In this document: positions 58,805 through 64,000 of the stretch, piece after piece | How positions within the stretch are numbered: position 1 is the first letter of the stretch | Layout of the letters: every line of letters starts with the position of its first letter | Assembly (NCBI RefSeq): GCF_947492455.1 | Contig: NZ_CANLNB010000005.1 | Span: 1-64,000, forward strand | Length of the DNA stretch: 64,000 bases | From: an uncultured Aliiroseovarius sp. | GTDB taxonomy: Bacteria; Pseudomonadota; Alphaproteobacteria; Rhodobacterales; Rhodobacteraceae | Direction of reading: 5' to 3' | Made by a program: the position numbers and the translations under genes | The notes under the pieces: generated by a model | What the model was told of the DNA's origin: nothing | Databases searched by the model: none | What the model saw: the letters and a program-made list of their open reading frames with translations, nothing else

Positions 58805-60123
58805 GACGCATCTCCTGCCGTGCGCAGATCAAGCCGCCGCACCATGTCGGTTTCAAGGGCATGGTCGGGATCGGCTTTGTTCACAGCCTTCACCCAATCG
58901 CCATGCTCCGGATACATCGCCTTGATCGCAGGGCCGGTGGCCAGCGCATCCTTGGCCAGATAGAGCCGCCCGCCCGCGTCGACGGTCATGTCTTCCAGCA
59001 TCCCGATCAGCTCGGGCGCAGCATCGCGCGCCGGGAAATCCACGGCCAGCGTATAGCCCTCCATCGGGAAACTCATGTGCCCCGCGCGCCCCGGTCCCAT
59101 GCGCTTCAGCACCGCAAGGGGCGAGGCAAGGCCCGCGCCAGCGATTTCGGACAGCATCTTTTTCAGCGCGTCAGCCTGATCCAGCGGGACGACGTTTTGG
59201 AACTGATAGAACCCGCGCTTGCCATAGAGGCGGTTCCAGTCGTGGATTTTATCCAACGGGAAGAAGAACTCGTCGATCCGCTTGACCGAGGACCGGCCCG
59301 AGGTGGGTACGCGTTTGTAATACGCGTTGTTGAAACTCCGCACGATGGGGCCGGACAGGGCAAAGCCCGGCGCATCCATCGGGATTTTCTTCGACGGTTT
59401 CGCCTTGGGGAGCAGCCCGGCGGCCAGCTCGGCCTCTTCGACGATGCCGCGGCCAAGGCTGGCGCCCGTTGCAGTGGCGTCGATCCAGCCCACGCAATAG
59501 CTGGCTTGGCTGGCGTCCAGCAGGGCCAGATGCGCGTCCCAGTCCTCGGCCCGTTGCTCGGTTACCATCATCACGTCGCCGGGGCAGGGTTTCAGCTGCA
59601 GTTTTGCGTCGGCAATCACGCCGGTCTGCCCGATCCCGCCCATCGTGGCGCGGAACAGGCCCGCATTGCGGTCGGGCGTAGCGACCGTGCGCTTTTCGCC
59701 GTTCAGCAGCGTGACCGACAGAACATGCTGCCCAAAGCTGCCTTCCTTGTGGTGGTTCTTGCCGTGCACATCCTGCGCAATGCAGCCGCCCACGGTGGCG
59801 AAACCTGTGCCGGGCATGACGGCGGGCAGCCAGCCTTGCGGGGCAAAGACCTTTGCCAGCGTGGTGATGGTCACACCCGCCTCGACCGACACGACACCTG
59901 TCTCGGCGTCGAAATCCAGAATGCGGTTCATGCGCGTCATGTCGATGGCGCGGCCCCCGTCATTCAGGGGCGCATCGCCATAAGAGCGGCAACTGCCAAT
60001 CGCCGGGCAAGTCGTGTCTGCCAAAGTGCTTTTCAGCGTGCTGGCACGTTCAGGCCGTGCCAGTTCTGCCGTGGCTGTGCGCACGCGGCCCCAGCCTGAA
60101 TACTCAGTTGTTTTCCAAACCAT
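58801..60123 (-). CDS. dprE1: FAD-binding oxidoreductase, DprE1-like
   Basis: GSCRSYGDAPLNDGG, PGTGFATVGGCIAQDVHGKNHHKEGSFG, YTLAVDFPARD, GGRLYLAKDALATGPAIKAMYP. Confidence 0.85.
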   Translation of the reverse strand: MVWKTTEYSGWGRVRTATAELARPERASTLKSTLADTTCPAIGSCRSYGDAPLNDGGRAIDMTRMNRILDFDAETGVVSVEAGVTITTLAKVFAPQGWLPAVMPGTGFATVGGCIAQDVHGKNHHKEGSFGQHVLSVTLLNGEKRTVATPDRNAGLFRATMGGIGQTGVIADAKLQLKPCPGDVMMVTEQRAEDWDAHLALLDASQASYCVGWIDATATGASLGRGIVEEAELAAGLLPKAKPSKKIPMDAPGFALSGPIVRSFNNAYYKRVPTSGRSSVKRIDEFFFPLDKIHDWNRLYGKRGFYQFQNVVPLDQADALKKMLSEIAGAGLASPLAVLKRMGPGRAGHMSFPMEGYTLAVDFPARDAAPELIGMLEDMTVDAGGRLYLAKDALATGPAIKAMYPEHGDWVKAVNKADPDHALETDMVRRLDLRTAGDAS

Positions 60124-61135
60124 GGTGATGTCTCAATGAAATTCTCTCGGCTACGGGGAAGACCAGAAGGCCGATCCCAATCGCGAACCAAAGGGTTGTG
60201 ACGCGGATGATGGCGGTGGCGGGCAGGCTGGTTTCAAGCGGCACGCCTTCAAGCGCCAGAAGGGCGACCATTGCCGCTTCCGCGCCGCCGACGCCACCGG
60301 GTGCGCCGGTCAGGCCGCCAGCGAGTGTTGAGAAGACGAAGATGGCCACCGCTTTGGCAAATCCGATATCGGCGCCCATCCACATCAGAAGCAGGTGAAA
60401 GGCATAGCCCTCGGCAATCCAACCGATGACGCCAATCAGGGCGGCAATGGCGATCAGAGTAGGCGAGGTGAAGGCGGCAAGCGACTGCGCTGCACGGCGC
60501 AGTTTGGCCCAGAGGCGCGGCAAACGGCCCGTCAGGCGGTGGCCCATCGTGGCGAAGCCCGCTAAGAGGCGGGGGCGGGTGGCGGCGAAGGCTGCGATCA
60601 AGGCCAAAATGGTAACGGGCAAGCCACCCGCGATGCCGGTGGTCGAAAAGGCCAGCGCCAGACCAAGGATCAGCGCCATCGCGGTCAGGTCCGAGGCCCG
60701 GTCGATCAGGACCAAGGGCGCCGTGCGCTCAAAACTCCAGCCGGTTTCACGGCGCAGCCAGCGCATCCGCACCAGCTCGCCTACGCGGCCTGGAGTGACG
60801 GACATGGCAAAGCCGCCAAGGAAATGGCGCAGGTCTTGCATCAGCCCAGTGGGCAGGCCCAGTTTGCGCGCGAAGACGTGCCAGCGCAGACCGCGAAATA
60901 CATAGTTTACAAGGCTCAGCGCCAGAAGAATGGCGAACTGTCCCCACGACAGTTTCATCAGCTGCGTACGGGTTTCTTCCCACCCGGTGGCCGCGGCCAA
61001 ACCGATCAGCCCTGCCAGCACCAGCCCGAAAAGGCTCAGCAAAACAAGCGTATCGCGTAGCCGCTTGTGCGCGGCTGGGCGGGTTGATTGTTTCCCTGCG
61101 GTGGACGATGCCATGTTTGCGCTGCTCATTGTCAT
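60104..61135 (-). CDS. Flippase-like membrane protein (LPG synthase TM-domain family)
   Basis: 343 aa polytopic; GGFAMSVTPGRVGELVRMRWLRRETGWSFERTAPLVLIDRASDL. Confidence 0.82.
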   Translation of the reverse strand: MTMSSANMASSTAGKQSTRPAAHKRLRDTLVLLSLFGLVLAGLIGLAAATGWEETRTQLMKLSWGQFAILLALSLVNYVFRGLRWHVFARKLGLPTGLMQDLRHFLGGFAMSVTPGRVGELVRMRWLRRETGWSFERTAPLVLIDRASDLTAMALILGLALAFSTTGIAGGLPVTILALIAAFAATRPRLLAGFATMGHRLTGRLPRLWAKLRRAAQSLAAFTSPTLIAIAALIGVIGWIAEGYAFHLLLMWMGADIGFAKAVAIFVFSTLAGGLTGAPGGVGGAEAAMVALLALEGVPLETSLPATAIIRVTTLWFAIGIGLLVFPVAERISLRHHHGLENN

Positions 61136-61226
61136 TGCCCGACTTATGGCCGGGGATTGAGGCGAGATTATGAAAGCTGAGCATCAATTACGAGGGGAAA
61201 AGTGAGGCAAATCGCGCATTCTCACC

Positions 61227-62363
61227 TTAGTTCGGCGTCAGGCGCAGCAGCCGCCCGCGGCGCCCATCCTCAAGCACCCACAGCGCACCTTCTGGGCCCT
61301 GTTCGACCTCGCGCACCCGTTCGTCCCAGCTGTAACGCTCCAGCTCTTGCGCACCGTCTCTGCCCAAGGAGACACGGATCAAGGCGCGGCTGACGAGGCC
61401 CCCAATCAATGCCTGACCCTGCCACGCGGGAAACATATCGCCCGAGTAAATCACCAGCCCTGAGGGCGCGATGCTGGGCACCCATGCGGCATTGGGGGCG
61501 GTCAGGTCCGGGCGGGTGTCATGGTTGGGGATTTTCACCCCGCTATAGTGGTTGCCCTCGGACACCAGCGGCCAGCCATAGTTGCGGCCCGGCTCGATCA
61601 GGTTCAGCTCGTCCCCATGACGTGGCCCCATCTCATGTGCCCACAGTTGACCGTTGGCGTCAAAGGCGATGCCCAGTGAATTGCGGTGACCCATCGTCCA
61701 GAAGCTCTTGGCCAGCTCGCCGTGGTCCTGAAACGGATTGTCTGCTGGCACAGATCCATCGTCGTTTAAGCGAATGAGCTTGCCCAACGCCTGCGTCATG
61801 TCTTGTGCCGGATCCAGTTCCTGCCGGTCGCCCGAGGTGATGAACAGCTTGCCGTCATGCGGCCCACCCGCAGGTCCAAACGCCAAACGATGCGAGAAAT
61901 GCCCGCGGCCCGGATAGGCAGGGAACTGGCGCCAAATCTCTTCGTGATCGGTCAGTTTTGGTTCTGCAGACAGGTCCAGTCGTGCACGGATCACCACCGC
62001 TTGCCGCGTGCCGGGTTGGTCACCCGTGTCCACGTAAGACACGTAAACCAATCCGTTTTCGGCAAAACCGGGATGTGGCACCACATCGCCTAAACCGCCT
62101 TGCCCGCCATCTCTTACCGCGGGCACCCCCGCGACCTGAAAGCGCGCACCATCTTGTCCGACCAGCCATAACCGGCCCGGCCTGGTGGTTACCAGAAGCC
62201 GCCCGTCGGGCAGGAACGACATGGCCCACGGGTGATTGAAGCTGGCGATACTCTGGGCCTGCAAGCGTCCACCCTGATCGCCGTCGATCTGAAAAGCGGT
62301 CGCGGTAAGGGGCAGCAGAGATAGGCCAAGACAAGCGGCGCAGAGGGCAAGAAGACGTTTCAT
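61227..62363 (-). CDS. PQQ-dependent sugar dehydrogenase family (YliI/Asd-like), exported
   Basis: [71 protein letters not shown]; start at [14 protein letters not shown]. Confidence 0.92.
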   Translation of the reverse strand: MKRLLALCAACLGLSLLPLTATAFQIDGDQGGRLQAQSIASFNHPWAMSFLPDGRLLVTTRPGRLWLVGQDGARFQVAGVPAVRDGGQGGLGDVVPHPGFAENGLVYVSYVDTGDQPGTRQAVVIRARLDLSAEPKLTDHEEIWRQFPAYPGRGHFSHRLAFGPAGGPHDGKLFITSGDRQELDPAQDMTQALGKLIRLNDDGSVPADNPFQDHGELAKSFWTMGHRNSLGIAFDANGQLWAHEMGPRHGDELNLIEPGRNYGWPLVSEGNHYSGVKIPNHDTRPDLTAPNAAWVPSIAPSGLVIYSGDMFPAWQGQALIGGLVSRALIRVSLGRDGAQELERYSWDERVREVEQGPEGALWVLEDGRRGRLLRLTPN

Positions 62364-62450
62364 ATCACACCTAGGGTTTGCGAAAACTGATGGGTGAATG
62401 ATGCGCCCTGATGCGCTGTTCGCCCAAGTCAAAAAGACGAGAGCGCACAA

Positions 62451-62478
62451 AAAAAGCCCCCACGACGGGGGGCTTTTC
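62451..62478 (-). terminator. Rho-independent terminator of the CoA-transferase genes
   Basis: On minus strand GAAAAGCCCCCCGTCGTGGGGGCTTTTTTT. Confidence 0.85.
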
Positions 62479-62494
62479 AAAGCTGTAAGAGCGC

Positions 62495-63124
62495 TTAGTC
62501 GACGATGGTTGCCTCGGTCGCGGCGCGCAGTTCGTCTTCGGTCACGCCCTCGGCGGTCTCGACGATTTTCAGGCCGCCTTCGACCACATCCAGCACACCC
62601 AGGTTGGTGATGATGCGGTCAACGACCGATTTCCCGGTCAGCGGCAGGGTGCATTCTTTCAGCACCTTCGAGTCGCCATGCTTGTTGGTGTGATCCATCA
62701 CGACCACCACGCGGCCAACACCGGCCACAAGGTCCATCGCGCCGCCCATGCCTTTAACCAGCTTGCCGGGGATCATCCAGTTGGCGAGGTCGCCGTTTTC
62801 CGCCACTTCCATCGCGCCAAGGATCGCCATGGCGATCTTGCCGCCACGGATCATTCCGAAGCTCATCGAGCTGTCGAAATACGCGGTCTGGGGCAGTTCG
62901 GTGATGGTCTGCTTGCCTGCGTTGATCAGGTCGGCGTCGATTTCATCCTCGGTCGGGAAGGGGCCCATGCCCAGCATGCCGTTTTCCGACTGAAGCGTCA
63001 CGGTGACGCCCTCGGGGATGTAGTTGGACACCAGCGTCGGGATGCCGATGCCAAGGTTCACATACCAACCGTCTTGCAGTTCCTGTGCCGCGCGGGCGGC
63101 CATTTGATTGCGGTCCCAAGCCAT
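62495..63124 (-). CDS. scoB: 3-oxoacid CoA-transferase subunit B
   Basis: [34 protein letters not shown] catalytic ENG motif. Confidence 0.94.
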   Translation of the reverse strand: MAWDRNQMAARAAQELQDGWYVNLGIGIPTLVSNYIPEGVTVTLQSENGMLGMGPFPTEDEIDADLINAGKQTITELPQTAYFDSSMSFGMIRGGKIAMAILGAMEVAENGDLANWMIPGKLVKGMGGAMDLVAGVGRVVVVMDHTNKHGDSKVLKECTLPLTGKSVVDRIITNLGVLDVVEGGLKIVETAEGVTEDELRAATEATIVD

Positions 63125-63127
63125 GTC

Positions 63128-63841
63128 TTATGCCTCCCGGATGGTGCGTTGTTCGATGCGCTTCTCGTGCTCGCCCTGAATGATGCGATGCACGTAGATG
63201 CCGGGCAGATGGATCGCGTCGGGATCCAGCGAACCGGTCGGCACAATCTCTTCCACCTCGACCACGCAGGTCTTGCCGCACATGGCAGCGGGCGGGTTGA
63301 AGTTGCGGGCGGTCTTGCGGAAGACAAGGTTGCCGGTCTCGTCGGCTTTCCAGGCTTTCACGATGGACAGGTCAGCAAAGATGCCTTCTTCCATGATGTA
63401 GGTCTCGGCTTCGCCGTTCGGGCCGGTGGGGAAGTCCTTGTGCTCTTTCCCTTCGGCAATCACGGTGCCCACACCGGTCTTGGTGTAGAAGCCGGGGATG
63501 CCGTGGCCGGCTGCGCGCATGCGTTCTGCCAGAGTGCCCTGCGGGTTAAACTCCAGCTCCAGCTCGCCCGACAGGTACTGGCGCATGAACTCGGCGTTTT
63601 CGCCCACATAGGACGAGATCATTTTGCGGACCTGCTTGGTCTGCAGCAGGATGCCAATGCCGAAATCATCAACGCCAGCGTTGTTCGAAGCAAAGGTCAG
63701 ATCCTTCACACCGCTTTCCTTGATGGCCTCCAGCAGAAGCTCGGGGATGCCGCACAGGCCAAAGCCGCCGGCGGCAATCAGCATGTCGTCCGACAGAAGC
63801 CCGTCCAGAGCTTCGGCGGCGCTGCCATATACCTTGTTCAT
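63128..63841 (-). CDS. scoA: 3-oxoacid CoA-transferase subunit A
   Basis: MLIAAGGFGLCGIPELLLEAIKESGVKDLTFASNNAGVDDFGIGILL. Confidence 0.94.
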   Translation of the reverse strand: MNKVYGSAAEALDGLLSDDMLIAAGGFGLCGIPELLLEAIKESGVKDLTFASNNAGVDDFGIGILLQTKQVRKMISSYVGENAEFMRQYLSGELELEFNPQGTLAERMRAAGHGIPGFYTKTGVGTVIAEGKEHKDFPTGPNGEAETYIMEEGIFADLSIVKAWKADETGNLVFRKTARNFNPPAAMCGKTCVVEVEEIVPTGSLDPDAIHLPGIYVHRIIQGEHEKRIEQRTIREA

Positions 63842-64000
63842 GAAAGTTCCCTCTCGTCTATTTCGCTGCTTTTCTGGCGAAGGGGAGGGGCGGAGTCAAC
63901 GAAACAGGCTGGGAAAAGCTTGGAACAAGTATTTCTACCCATGCCGGAAAAACAGAGCAATCAGAGTAGTGGTAAAGCTGATTAGACAGGGTCTTGGTGC

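Noticed and set aside
58861-60099. 412-aa plus-strand ORF opposite dprE1
   Set aside because: Antisense shadow of the FAD oxidoreductase; no recognisable domain.
62678-63985. 435-aa plus-strand ORF opposite scoA/scoB
   Set aside because: Covers both CoA-transferase genes in antisense; no plausible function.

Overview
This 64-kb window looks like an alphaproteobacterial chromosome, most like Rhodobacteraceae/Roseobacter in gene content; the taxon is my inference. No rRNA, tRNA or CRISPR was recognised. Modules in order: (1) a taurine/sulfonate catabolism cluster (xsc 5' end, TauY- and TauX-like genes, Usp, TRAP transporter, LysR regulator); (2) an IS6-family element with a probably dead transposase; (3) an oligopeptide-type ABC transporter cassette with an M24 peptidase, an OYE-type Fe-S flavoenzyme and two XRE-cupin regulators; (4) decayed genes and an ABC exporter pair; (5) a GtrA/GT2/methyltransferase/membrane-protein cassette; (6) a respiratory nitrate reductase cluster (NarR-like regulator, two NarK, narGHJI, PpiC-type PPIase, DUF2478) bracketed by two degraded, directly repeated IS6 fragments; (7) crotonase and thioesterase genes; (8) a Tad/Flp pilus locus with an AAA+ ATPase and a GT-C-like membrane protein; (9) a set resembling mycobacterial decaprenylphosphoryl-arabinose (DPA) biosynthesis (HAD-UbiA fusion, DprE1, DprE2, flippase-like protein); (10) a PQQ-type sugar dehydrogenase and a 3-oxoacid CoA-transferase pair. 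The best candidate for a new system is the contiguous Tad pilus, GT-C protein and DPA pathway, which suggests D-arabinofuranosylation of Tad pili or another surface glycan. All family calls come from reading protein motifs; no database search was run.
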